Origin: Shinisaurus crocodilurus
Taxonomy: Eukaryota; Chordata; Lepidosauria; Squamata; Shinisauridae
Direction: 5' to 3'
Assembly: GCA_021292165.1 (NCBI GenBank)
Contig: CM037876.1
Span: 210,511,825 to 210,575,824 of the forward strand
DNA: 64,000 bases
The notes beneath the pieces were generated by a model, which saw only the letters and a program-made list of their open reading frames with translations, made no database searches and was not told the DNA's origin. How positions within the stretch are numbered: position 1 is the stretch's first letter; every line of letters starts with the position of its first letter. Below, piece by piece: positions 21,200 to 31,636 of the stretch. Both the position numbers and the translations under genes were made by a program.

Positions 21200-21440
21200 T
21201 ACAGTCATGCCTTGGATGGAGAGCATAATTCGTTCCGGAAACGTGCTTGTAATCCAAAACACTCTTATATCAAAACGAAATCCCCCCAAAAAAATTTGTA
21301 CAGAGATTTTTAATTTAAGCCATACTACAGTACGTCACTTGTATATCAAGTAAAAATAATAATAATAAATATTTAAAAATTTGCTTGTCCTGCAAAATGC
21401 TCTCAAACCAAGTTACTTGCAATCCAAGGTATTACTGTAT
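21200..21440 (+). mobile_element. Tc1/mariner-like MITE, copy 1
   Basis: The ends are TACAGTCATGCCTTGGAT and AATCCAAGGTATTACTGTA, inverted repeats flanked by TA. The interior has CATAATTCGTTCCGGAA and GCAAAATGCTCTCAAACCAA, shared with the copies at 51792 and 61837. This copy lacks about 60 bp of the GC-rich middle found in the others. Confidence 0.85.
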
Positions 21441-22229
21441 TAGCTAACATTGGAGAAACATCTACTAGTCATTCAGGGCCATTAACATGCTATCACCCTA
21501 ACAAAAGTGGGTTGCCCAGTCACTGTAACTATAGATCTAGATGGATATACACACAGATAGGATTAACAACTGCCTAAAGATCTAAATTATCTATTAGGCA
21601 GCCTTTTAAGCAATTGATCATTTAATGAGTCAATTAAATAATACATTAAAAAATCTTAATGAAGATTACTTGAAGATTTTGAAGGAAGGAAGTAGTACCT
21701 GAGGAATCCTTTCGTGCCAGCTAACACAACTGGTGTTGTGCTGGAGGTCCCTTACGCTAGTGCAATGTAATTTGCATTAGCAGATTGACATGGTAGGATG
21801 CTGCCCCTACAGTTTGGAGAGTCAAGTCAAAGATGGTTTTTTGTGAGGGCTACTCAGGGCATTGCTCACTTTGTGAAGTGTAGTTGTTTTTAAATTCCTC
21901 CTGACTCATTTACCAGAATAAATTAAGTAACAGCAGTTTTCAAAGTTCCTGTCAATAATGGAGGTTCCGAGAATTTTCAGAAGTTTCCATTGAGGAGAGC
22001 TAAATACTTAGGTAGCAAAGTCAGTTTTTGAAAATTGTCTTGGTTGTCATTTTCCTTTGTCTCTCTCTCTGGCTCCCCCCACCCAATACATACAATTTTT
22101 ACATAAGTGTGGGAAAAGGAATAGAGGAAGGAAATTGACAGATGAGAGGGATAGCAATGGGAAAGCGCCTCTTCACCCACTCCCAGTCATGTGTTTCTGA
22201 GCTATGGATAATGCTCAGAAAAATGCCCA
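21441..22229. other. No gene recognised
   Basis: AT-rich DNA. It might be single-copy. A CT/C-run lies at 22061-22083. Confidence 0.4.
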
Positions 22230-22318
22230 AGCTGTATCTGAGTTTTGTTTTGGGAACTGCCCAGAGAACTACAGCTATTCAGCAGTATAGAAATATAGCA
22301 AACAAACAAACAAACATG
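22230..22318 (+). mobile_element. CR1/L2-group LINE tail with (AAAC)n
   Basis: TTTTGGGAACTGCCCAGAGA, CAGCTATTCAGCAGTATAGA and then (CAAA)n match the terminal module of the copies at 18.9 and 49.1 kb. Only the tail is present. Confidence 0.7.
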
Positions 22319-22489
22319 AGAATTCTCTTTTAAAAAAGGGGGGGGGAAGCTTGAAAAGACTCAGCCCATTCTGAATTGAGATGAGTGCATTTTGTTCATC
22401 GCTAACTAGAGGACTAAACCTTATCACTAACTAGAGAACTTAATCCGCAATCAAAACCCTAACTTATTCATCACACTAGTTAATTGATT

Positions 22490-22700
22490 TAGGGCGTAAT
22501 CTTATGGGCCACTAGATGCTGTCTAGCCAGCCATAGGAGATGTCGGAGTCCCAGCTCCAACCTTGGAAACATGCTCAAAGCTAGAGGATTGTGGGTGGGG
22601 GGGGGGAGTGAGGCTCCACCAGGATACAATGTATCCTAGCGGCACCTCAGCCTGTTCTCGTGTGCAGGGCCAGAAGACTTAGACAGCCAGAATCGACCAT
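22490..22700. mobile_element. Fragment of a GGGCGTAATCTTATG-type DNA element
   Basis: It begins GGGCGTAATCTTATGGGCC, like the ends of the palindromic AATCCTATG families elsewhere in the window. It continues with GC-rich sequence including GTATCCTAGCGGCACC. No right end was identified. Confidence 0.3.
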
Positions 22701-22828
22701 CTAAGTCTTTTGCAGGGTGGGAGAAGTGCGGAGGCGACCTTCACCTCTGTGCTCTTTCCGCCCTCAATAGGATGTCTGTGATCCTCTGCGTTTGGAGGGT
22801 TATGGGCAGCCACACCGGATCGCGCTGT

Positions 22829-22988
22829 GTTAGGCTGTAAAACTATGCACACTTTCCTGGGAGTAAGTCCAATTGAACACAATGGGTTGGATCCAGATTT
22901 AGTAGTACTTAGTGCTGACTCACTGAAGTCTGGATCCAACCTATTGGGCCTTACTTCTGAGTAGACGTGTTTAGGATTGTACTGTTAG
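22829..22988. mobile_element. Nested palindromic MITEs
   Basis: The outer element has GTAAAACTATGCACACTT and CTGGGAGTAAGTCCAATTG on the left, and TTACTTCTGAGTAGACGTG and AGGATTGTACTGTTAGG on the right. Its centre is interrupted by an inner element (22884-22942) with perfect ends, TTGGATCCAGA and TCTGGATCCAA. 49653-49731 is an uninterrupted copy of the outer family. 31243-31365 is a longer copy of the inner family. Confidence 0.75.
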
Positions 22989-25030
22989 GCTTGCAGTTGT
23001 AGTATTTAAATAATTCAGCTACTTGGTGGTTGGCCGAAAAACTGCAAATCTCTGAGAGTTGTTAAGGCTGGATGCTGAGCATTTCCTGGAAGTGATGTAA
23101 GACCTGCTTCTCTGATGCTTTTCTGAGCAGGCCTTTAATGGCTTGGGTTAAACAGATCTGGGGAAATTTTGTAATCCATTTTAATTACCAAAACAATGGC
23201 CAAAGAATAATAGAATAAGAGGGTATTTTGTTGAAGCTATTAATTTGTGTCAATTGCCAAAACTGAATAAATAACTCTAATGCACTCTTAATGTTTGCAT
23301 AGCTAAAAACATATAGGAGAAAATCTCACTGTATGTAGTAGAAAAAGTAACGTATGAAGTTGTCCTACATGGACATAATTATAAATAAAGTTAAACCTTG
23401 CTTTTCCCCCCTCTGTGAAATTAGCTTTACTAGCAATATATTTTTTCTGGTATTAAACCAATACTTTCAATTAATGAAGACACCTTGAGGCTTAAGCATA
23501 TTCTTGAAATCACAGTATAAAAAATTTAATATATGTATATAATATATGCATGATTTCTACAGAAATTTGAAAAATAAACCTATGGAATAGAAGCTACTCA
23601 TGCATTATGTGTGATTATAAAAAGAAAAAAAAATCTAGCCAGTTCAAAATGGCAAACACCTTTGCACTTGTTCAGAAAAGGGAATTCTTGAAGAGTGATT
23701 CAGGGTTTCTAACCTTAGCTGCTACTTTTTCCTAAATAGAGTAGGATTAAACTCTGACTTCCTGATGAAGCATTTGGTAGATGATAGATCTCCTTTCCTT
23801 CAGATAGCATGAGAAAGGACAAAGTAGATATTCCCATTTTGCTATCTGCCAGTATCTTAACTTTCTGTTGTTTTTTGTTAGGTGTGTTATTGTTTCTTTT
23901 CCTCAAGGGCTTTTCTACCCTCCCCCCTCCCCCAATACTGATGTCAGATTATCAAATTCTGCCCTGTAAAATGTGGATATCACCTGTAATAGTACAGTAC
24001 AGGTGCTCCTACCTTTTAAGCAGGAAGTGCTGTCTTTCCCTTTACAGTGAAAGGTTCTAAGGCTGGTCCACTGATCTGCACCTACATATATTGTTAAAGC
24101 AGAATCAACTCTTAGCCTAGCCAGCGTCTGTGTGGGAGATTGCCTCGGTAAATCATATAAACTTCCCAAAAGAAGGGTGGTATATAAAATGTAATAAATA
24201 TATTTTTAAAAACCCATAGATGACCAGGTTTAAGCTGCTCATAGACCCCAGATTTCTATCTCCAGTGTTTGCCTAAATACACTTCTTCCCAAGATTAACC
24301 AGTTTCTTTGTAACATCAGAGCTGCTAGGACACAACTTGAAGAGAGTTGGGGCAAGCATAGGCTCCTGACAACATACTATGATGTCATAGCAGACCAGCC
24401 AATGGCAAGAAGAGAGGTTAGAGGCAAGTAGATCAGATAGAGGCAAATTAGGAAAAAGAGGGAAGGAAGTATACCACTGGATTGTCACAAAGAATCTCCA
24501 TGGTCTATTATATTGACTGGCAAGGTTGTCATGAGACAGGTAGGCGCCTGCTCCACAGATAACAATTTAAGAGTACAATGCATAGGGTTATCCGTTTCAG
24601 AAATTTACAAAGTGTCCCGATAGGCATTTGTGTTGTGGAATCTCCCCTTGGAACTTCACAGGGGAAATACTGGTGGATTGCCTCTAGTATTGCTCAGTGT
24701 AATTCCTAATGATAATGTTATACATGAATCAGTTTCAGAACCCCTCTGTTCCACATAGATGTCTTTCAAAATGGCCAAGGAAATAGGTATCTGCAATTGG
24801 ATGTTGCTTTCTTAAGATGATGTTTTTTGTTTGGTGAATGATAAGGAACCGGTCAACACGAAGATTCTTCAGATCATTCTTGTGACAAAGATATCTCTAC
24901 TTTCATTTCCAGAGACTGTGGCAGGTGTTAGAGGCAAAACATAAAGCTCAATCATGTATACATTCTTCTGTCTCATGTGCGCGCACACACACACAGACAC
25001 ACATACTCTTGATTTTTCTGGTGCCATTTT
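22989..25030. other. No gene recognised; includes a LINE tail and a CA repeat
   Basis: 23160-23600 is AT-rich, repeat-free to my eye and could be conserved single-copy DNA. 24160-24215 (CTTCCCAAAAGAAGGGTGG, then GTAATAAATATAT) is a short LINE tail. 24982-25003 is (CA)n. No coding exon is supported. Confidence 0.4.
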
Positions 25031-25500
25031 CAGTTTCTGGGTACAATTCAAAGTGCTAGTTATGACCTATAAAGCCCTCTATATGGCTTGGGACCAAGCT
25101 ACCTTAAAGTCCGCCTTCTCCCATATGAACCTGCCTGATTTTAAGATCTTTGGGAGAGGCCCTTCTTTCAGTACTGCTGCCTTCAGAGGCACAGAAGGTC
25201 TTCTTGGTGGCTGCTCCCAGGCTGTGGAACTCCCTGCTGAGGGAAGCTAGGTCAGCTCCCTCTCTGCTGTCCTTCCACCAGCAGGCAAATATATTTCTAT
25301 TCAAGCAAGCCTTTGCATGTAAGTGGGTCTGTTGGGTTGGGTGCTGTTTTATTTCTGTTATGGTTGTGTTTCTAAGTGTGTTTTAATGTATTTGTTTTAG
25401 TATTGTTTTTAATAAAGTTTTTATTTATCTATGATTGTAAGTCACCTTGAGTGCCATTTTCCTGGTAGAAATGGTGGGGTACAAACCAATCAAACAAACA
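25031..25500 (+). mobile_element. CR1/L2-group LINE ORF2 end and 3'UTR
   Basis: The first part reads as LVMTYKALYMAWDQ, the usual linker motif. A frame change leads to VAAPRLWNSLLREARSAPSL, the terminal ORF2 motif. The 3'UTR has AATAAAGTTTTTATTTATC, GTAAGTCACCTTGAGTGCC and GTGGGGTACAAACC, and ends in (CAAA)n. Frameshifts and 5' truncation make it dead. Confidence 0.88.
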
Positions 25501-26164
25501 TTGAATATAATTCAGTATTATTTAAAAAGAGCATGTTTTCATCAAGACCTTGGTAGTTGTAGTCTAAAGAGCCTTTAATTTTAAGTCCTATGTCATGATG
25601 AGTAACTAGTAGAGCGGAGCACAAATGGCCTCTTGAAATTTTCCACCCTATTGTGGGCAGAGAAATTGTTTGGACAGTTTCACTGAATTTCTCCAGGGGG
25701 AGGACAAATTCTCTAACAATTTCCCACAGGCAGGGCTCACCTTTGGCAAGGCTTGTAGCACAGTTTCTTTCTTTCTTCTAAGATTTTTGTTTTTGTTTTT
25801 TGGCAGCCTGACCCCCATTTGAATGCCGCATTGGCAGCCTGGCCCCAATTTTGCACACAATTTCCCACCATAATACCCCATACCCAGCACCACAAAAAAA
25901 TAATGGAGAAGAACATTTGGAGAACATTCTCAACGTGACATTTTATTTCTAGTGGGGTGGGGGAATAAAAGAAAAATCTCAGGACTTTTTCTGACAAAAA
26001 TGCCTTCTGAGAAATTTTGGCTCGGCTCTATTTATCATTCTTCAGGTGTCCAGCACCTTCCCCAGGGTCTTCCAAATGTTACATTTCTGACTGATGATTG
26101 TGGATATATCTTGTCTCTAATGCAGGTGCTGATAATACACTCCTTCCCTGCAAGTCCTGTAGTG
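25501..26164. other. No gene recognised
   Basis: Mixed DNA. 25795-25860 has two similar GGCAGCCTGxCCCC phrases. No repeat family was assigned. Confidence 0.4.
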
Positions 26165-26172
26165 GGTGTGAG

Positions 26173-26323
26173 CAGTGCTTTTTTTCTGGAGAAAAGGGTA
26201 CCGGAACTCTTGGATTACATTTCCTCGGGAGTAGATGGCGATTAAATTGTAATGCAATGCAATTAATAGAAGAAAAGGTGCTGGAACTCAGTTCCGGTGA
26301 GTTCCACCAGAAAAAAAGCCCTG
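26173..26323. mobile_element. hAT MITE, 151 bp, exact 8-bp target duplication
   Basis: The ends CAGTGCTTTTTTTCTGG and CCAGAAAAAAAGCCCTG are inverted repeats. GGTGTGAG flanks both sides (26165-26172 and 26324-26331), an exact 8-bp duplication as made by hAT transposases. A second copy in inverse orientation is at 28921-29066. Confidence 0.95.
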
Positions 26324-26331
26324 GGTGTGAG

Positions 26332-28153
26332 GGAGGCAGTGTTGTGTCTTGCTCCAATGGAGGCTTCCCTCCCCTCTCCCCCACTTTTTAAGCTCCTTCC
26401 ATGAAGGGGTGGGATTAAGCTGCTGGGGAAAAGGTTCAAGTCTCCCCGCCTTGTGTGCTATGGTTCTGATCCAGATCATCATGGCCCCCACTGCCCCCAC
26501 ATGCTTACCTGCAAGTAAATAAAAACAAGAAGGACAGCTGCACTCTATGTAGTTAGCATAATGTGTAGTTTATAATTTGGGGAAATGTGTGCAAATTTCA
26601 TGTTCTTTCTCTACTCGATTTGTGCAATTTTCCCATTTGCACAGAGCGAGCAGCCGTCACAAACCCAAACAGGAAACGGGCACGAGATGAGCGGCGAGAT
26701 GATGTTCGGAGAATCCCAGCAATCTGAAACATCATTCATTCACCCATCCCTTTGGGAAGGTCTCCACACCTCCCATGAATACACTGGGGGTGGCTGGGGG
26801 CAGGATGGGGGTGGTGAGTATGCCGCCCCCTGCCCTAAACAGGTTCTGCCACACCTCTGCAACATGCCTGTGCACCTCTCCCAATGATTGGGACCCCCTG
26901 TGTGCACGCAGGCATACCGTGTAGGCATGTTACAGCTGTGTGACTGGCTACACCCTTCCTGTGTGTATTCTGAGCTCATGATTCAAACATCTGATAAAGG
27001 GGCACACTGGGAATTGTGCATAGCCAGAGAAGGAGAGAGCTATCTTTGAAAGATCCCACAGGTCTGTTTTCAACAGGGCCATTTTGTGTACAAGGAAACA
27101 AAGCATGAAAGGATTAGTTGGCTTGTCCGGGATCATACATGGTGCTGGTAGCAGATCTGGTTTTTTGACCCTGCAGCTTCCGAGTCCTGGCTCTGTACCT
27201 TGACTGACTAGACTTTCTCCCTGTCATTAAGCAACGGAATTATGTGGCAGTTCCGGAGCTTCAAATACGTCTCAAATTAGAATCATTCCAACAGGAAGAC
27301 GCCTATTAGGTCCATAATGAGATTCTTGCATCACTATTTATGTATTTCTCAATACATGTTCTGTACAATATAGCCTGCATATGTAGCTAACAATGGTGAT
27401 AGTTGTGGCTGGGGATGGGGGAAGGGAAAGAATGCAGCGGATTCCAGTGGTAGGAATGATATCTATAGCCCTTTAATCTAATATTTGCTTCACATTTCCA
27501 AATCTGTTTATAATTAGACCCTACAATATGACTCTGATTTATATTCACCATGGTATTTGATGCCTTCATTTGTTCCACAGTTTCATTTTTACTGGTATTA
27601 AACAAAGGAGCCTGGTGTTAGATCAGCTAAAGCTTAGCAACTGCTACTATGTATTACAGAAGAAGAAAACTTTTCCCACAGTTTACACTATGTAAAGCTC
27701 GATTGTTTGAAGAGACGATCACATGATAAAGAACTTAACCCAGGTTTGGTAGAGAGTTTCCCCTCACCCACGCACCCTTTGTTTCTGGGACCCTTTGCAG
27801 TAAATTCAGAACAGAAGAGCACTTTTCTGGAATAAAAATGTGTGCTTTGTTGGCTACCAGAGTACATTTACTACTTCCCAACTTCAGAATGAGATGATGG
27901 ACATTTAGTAGATATTGGACAGCCTAAAGTAAAGCCCCATAATTTAAAACATTCCACTTTACTGCACTCCAAGAAAAACATGGAACAGTGAACAAAAGCA
28001 GCAGTATTGTAATAAGAAAACAAGTAGGTATATTTCCCTCAAAATTTAAAAACTGGGAACCAAAATGTATGAGTTACTGGCTAAAGATTACATTTCATCT
28101 TTTTTTTTTTTTTAATGGGGGGGAACAGAACCTAGGTTTATTAACCTAGGGTC
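26332..28153. other. No gene recognised
   Basis: 26585-26887 is an open frame that includes SEQPSQTQTGNGHEMSGE after a TTTGCACAG acceptor-like site. It could be an exon or chance, and no donor or domain is clear. 27327-27640 and 27650-28090 are AT-rich and repeat-poor. The T-run at 28101-28113 ends this stretch. Confidence 0.35.
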
Positions 28154-28341
28154 TGTGTGTGTACCTTTAAGAGACCTGGGTTTATACCCAGCTGAAGGGA
28201 GGCAGCCTATAAAAGGAAATAGGAATTATCAATGGAGTCTGCTTAGTTCTAGGCATAGCTGCCAGTTCTGCTACCTTTGTTGTTCATACTTTTAAATAAA
28301 GGGTTTTGTACTTTACTCTGCCTCTCTTACTGGATACAACA
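28154..28341 (+). repeat. 5' LTR of the gypsy element
   Basis: Carries a TATA-like CCTATAAAAGG at 28207-28217 and an AATAAA at 28295-28300. It is about 10-15% different from the 3' LTR, plus an 18-bp gap near its end, so the insertion is old. Confidence 0.8.
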
Positions 28342-28701
28342 TTGTGGCAACAAAGAATGGCTCTTCTGTCACTGAACCCACCTGCACCTTTTCTTCAAAG
28401 CCCAGGTGAGCTTCCAATTGCATTCCCTGTTTGGATCTGGATGTTTTCAGTCAGCAATAAGGAGCTCTCTCAAGCAAGGAAATGTGTATTGCTTATCCAC
28501 TGTTAGGGAGTTGAAGGACAATGCATATTCTACATCCTTCCCCTGGTTGATGATAAATAATATGAGACTGCATGCATTGCTTTAAAGAACTTTTTTGTGT
28601 CAAAAGTGAATGTAAGAGCTAACCGCTACAATTTTTGCCTGTGTGAACAGAAACCAGGAGAGTCTATATATTACAGTATACTTCTTCTTTGAGAGACTTA
28701 G

Positions 28702-28770
28702 GGTGCTATCCTATGCATATTTAAACCTAAAAAGGTCCTACAACTCTCAGCATTCTCCAGCCAGTCATGT
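28702..28770. mobile_element. Half copy of a palindromic AATCCTATGCA-type MITE
   Basis: GGTGCTATCCTATGCATATT, then GGTCCTACAACTCTCAGCAT matches the left arm of the family at 46071-46166 and 33532-33626. Confidence 0.6.
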
Positions 28771-28797
28771 GCTGCAATCTGCACAGATTTCCTGAGC

Positions 28798-28833
<36 letters not shown>

Positions 28834-28920
28834 TGCAAATCGTGGCCCATTTTAAAAGCGGAAATCAACATGCTGGCTTAACTTGTGACAGATCGAGTTG
28901 GTGCCAGCATGGGGGAAACA

Positions 28921-29066
28921 CAGGGCTTTTTTTCTGGTGGAACTCACCGGAACTGAGTTCTAGCACATTTTCTTCTATTAATTGCATTACAATTTAATCG
29001 CCATCTACTCCCGAGGAAATGTAATCCAAGAGTTCCGGTACCTTTTTCTCCAGAAAAAAAGCACTG
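28921..29066. mobile_element. hAT MITE, 146 bp, exact 8-bp target duplication
   Basis: The ends are CAGGGCTTTTTTTCTGG and CCAGAAAAAAAGCACTG. GGGAAACA flanks both sides (28913-28920 and 29067-29074). Same family as 26173-26323, opposite orientation. It inserted into the gypsy interior. Confidence 0.95.
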
Positions 29067-29179
29067 GGGAAACAGAACAGAATTCGGAGGATGGAGTCGG
29101 GAAAATCTATCAGAATTTACCCCTCCCATGGATTCCTTGCGCATCCCTTGAGTACCACTCATGGAACCACAAATACAGT

Positions 29180-30700
29180 GAGTGTGTTATCTGAAGAACC
29201 AAATTTCTGCATTAGGATGTTTGCCTATAAAAGTAACTTTTGGCCGATATTGTGCAGAGTTTTACATTGGGCCTGATGGTACTCCTATCCTTGGGAGGGA
29301 TGTATTTGCTGCACTGAACCTCAGGATAGTTGATGGACACATTGTTCCTCCACTCACTGATAAGCACTTCTGTAGTGCAAGCGCCAGTTTCAGCTGTGTT
29401 GGAGGACCAGAATGAGGGAAAACTTGGCTGTGCACATATGTTTGTTCATAAAGTTAAAATGAAACTGAATATGGTGCCTGTACACCAGAAGTTAAGACAT
29501 TTACCATTTGCACTTAGGGATGCTGTTTCTGAAGAGATTAAGAAACTGGTACAACAGAATGTTATTGAGGAGACTGATTCATCTGAATGGGTCTCACCAG
29601 AATTTAGGGATGGGCAAAAGAGTGATGTTTGAGATTGCTAGGATTCCCAAACGTCACCATGCAGCTGGTGCCCAATTCTTGTTTGCATTTGCAATCGTTG
29701 CTCACTCTGCGCGAATGGAAATATTACACAAATTGAGTAGCTATCAAACATGAAATTTACACAGATTTCCCCAAATTGATGACCTCTCTTTATAAGATGG
29801 TTATGGGGAGCACATTGGTTACTTGTGCCAGAGGAATTGCTGTCTACATTTATACATTTGGCACATGATACCGATCAAGGGATTGTTAGAACTAAACAGA
29901 GATCTGAACTGGTGGCCAGGGATGGACTCCCAAATGGAAGCAACTGTAATATCATGTGTCACTTGTCAGTTACATCATTACATGATAAGACAGCAGTAAC
30001 ATGTGTGTCACCATTCCAGCCAGTTCCACTCCCAAGAGGCTGCATGGGAAAAGGTTGCAATTGATATTGTAGGACCTTTTAATGCTGCTCCAATTGATTG
30101 ATGTTATGCTGTAACTTTAACTGATTATTATAGCAAATGCCCTGTAGCTTTCACATCCCAACTTACCTCAGCTACAGTCATTACCTTTCTTTCAATTATT
30201 TTTAGTAGAGAAGGAAATCCTAAAGAACTGATTTTGGATAATGGTGCTCAGTTCACCTGTGTGGTTTGAAACCTTTCTAGCACAGCACAATATTAGTCAT
30301 TGGAGATCATCTCTGTATTAACCTCAAGCTAAGGGGGAGATTGAAAGATTTAACCAAGCCTGAAAGAGAGTTTACAAACAGCTAAGTTAGAAGGGAAACC
30401 ATGGAAAGCCTTTATTATTGAATTTTTGCAAGTATATAGAGCTATATGGCATGCAACAGAGACCGCCTGCAGAGTTATTGCATGAGAAAGAGAGATGCAC
30501 ACTAAATTGAATGTGGCTGGCTGGAGTGTTAAAACCTAGACTAGATATATGTTTCAAATCTGATATGAGGGAGATGGTTGAAGAGAAACAAAAGAAATCT
30601 AAAGCATACAGAGATATATATCATGGTGCTAAGGAACAGAGATTTGAATGCAACTCTTTTGTTTGACTTAGGAAAGTCGAGATTTTATGAAAGGGAGAAC
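29180..30700 (+). pseudogene. Broken gypsy pol (protease-RT junction and integrase pieces)
   Basis: Near 29225-29340 the frame carries a protease-to-RT linker with DGTPILGRDVF. 29405-29600 matches the start of RT (KKLVQQNVIEETDSSEWVSP). After about 29640 the RT core and RNase H are absent. 29830-30480 is integrase in several frames: the zinc-binding H...H (HLAHDT) and C..C (SCVTCQ) half-sites, then the catalytic triad contexts IDIVGPF, LDNGAQF and GEIERF. A degraded C-terminal part follows to about 30700. Multiple stops and frame changes make it inactive. Confidence 0.85.
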
Positions 30701-31000
30701 AGAGATTCACATCACATCCCCTCGTAAAGTTGTTGAAAGAAGAGTACCTTATATGTATAAACTTTCAGATGGATGTGTGTGGAGTGCTTTGTTTTATCTT
30801 GCTCTGGCAGACTGCAGAAATGAGGTAGATACTCATTTTTTTGCCTTTCCAACCTGCGCTAGAGACTATGCCAGCAGCTGGGCCTGACCAACCAGAAAGT
30901 GAAACTGAAAGACATCCTGTCTGTGTCAGATCACCACCTGCTTGGATTAAGGATTATGTTATGTTGTGGGACTATGGAGGTTTCTTAAGAGGGCAAGAAA

Positions 31001-31178
31001 TGTGGTGATTTTGTAGGCATTGTACCTTTAAGAAAGCTGGGATTGTACCCAATGGAAGGGAGGCAGCCTATAAAAGGAAATAGGAAGTAGCAGTGGAGTC
31101 TGCTTAGTTTTGGGCATAGCTGCTAGTTCTGCTGCCTTCTTTGTTTAGACTTTACTGTGCCTCTTACTGGATACAATA
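31001..31178 (+). repeat. 3' LTR of the gypsy element
   Basis: Starts TGTGGTGATT right after the purine tract. It keeps the CCTATAAAAGG box and ends TACTGGATACAATA. Confidence 0.82.
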
Positions 31179-31242
31179 AGGGTGGCTGGGTGACCGGCCA
31201 GATGGGCGATTCACAAATGTAATAAATAAATAAATAAATACA
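31179..31242 (+). mobile_element. LINE tail (CR1/L2 group) with (AAATA)n
   Basis: GGTGGCTGGGTGACCGGCC, GATGGGCGATTC and then (AATA)n. Only the last 60 bp of the element remain next to the LTR. Confidence 0.6.
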
Positions 31243-31365
31243 ACAGGGTTGGATCCAGATTTAGTGATGTTTAGAAATCAATGAAACAAGTCATGACCAG
31301 CTTCAATCCCATTAATTTCAATGAATAATTTAGAGTAATGACTAAATCTGGATCTGCCCCTATAT
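31243..31365. mobile_element. Palindromic MITE (GGATCCAGATTTAG ends)
   Basis: The ends GGGTTGGATCCAGATTTAGT and ACTAAATCTGGATCTGCCCC are inverted repeats. The centre contains CCCATTAATTTCAATGAAT. It is the same family as the inner element at 22884-22942. Confidence 0.8.
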
Positions 31366-31636
31366 ATTTGTTGACCAAGTTTGAAATACATTTTAAAAAC
31401 ATTTAATTTCTACTGTGGGCACCCTGATCCAGAGAAACTAATCTGTGTGCACTTGGACTGACTTAATCTTTCATGCAAAAAGCTGTAGTGGTGAAAAAGA
31501 CTCAACACCCAGCATCCTGGGTGGTGCAAACAATGCTCCTGTACTATCACATGAATACCACATTAAACTACTGATTATCTGTAAGTAGGAAAAGCTAGCA
31601 CTGGACCTGCAGCTCCTTGTAGCTGACAGTTTGGAC

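Larger units (their letters stand above)
28154..31178 (+). mobile_element. Ty3/gypsy LTR retrotransposon, decayed and internally deleted
   Basis: Two LTRs of about 180 bp (28154-28341 and 31001-31178) share long blocks such as GGGAGGCAGCCTATAAAAGG and GTGGAGTCTGCTTAG (GGAGTCTGCTTAG in both) and end ACTGGATACAA(C/T)A. A purine-rich tract (AAGAGGGCAAGAAA) precedes the 3' LTR. The interior, about 2.7 kb, keeps pieces of protease/RT start and integrase. Gag and most of the RT are missing. A half palindromic MITE (28702-28770), a (TA)n run (28801-28831) and a hAT MITE (28921-29066) lie inside it, so it is older than those. Confidence 0.85.

Noticed and set aside
26585..26887. Exon or gene with SEQPSQTQTGNGHEMSG
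   Set aside because: An acceptor-like site is present, but there is no donor, no recognised family, and the downstream half is GGGGGT-rich. Kept only as a note in the flank description.
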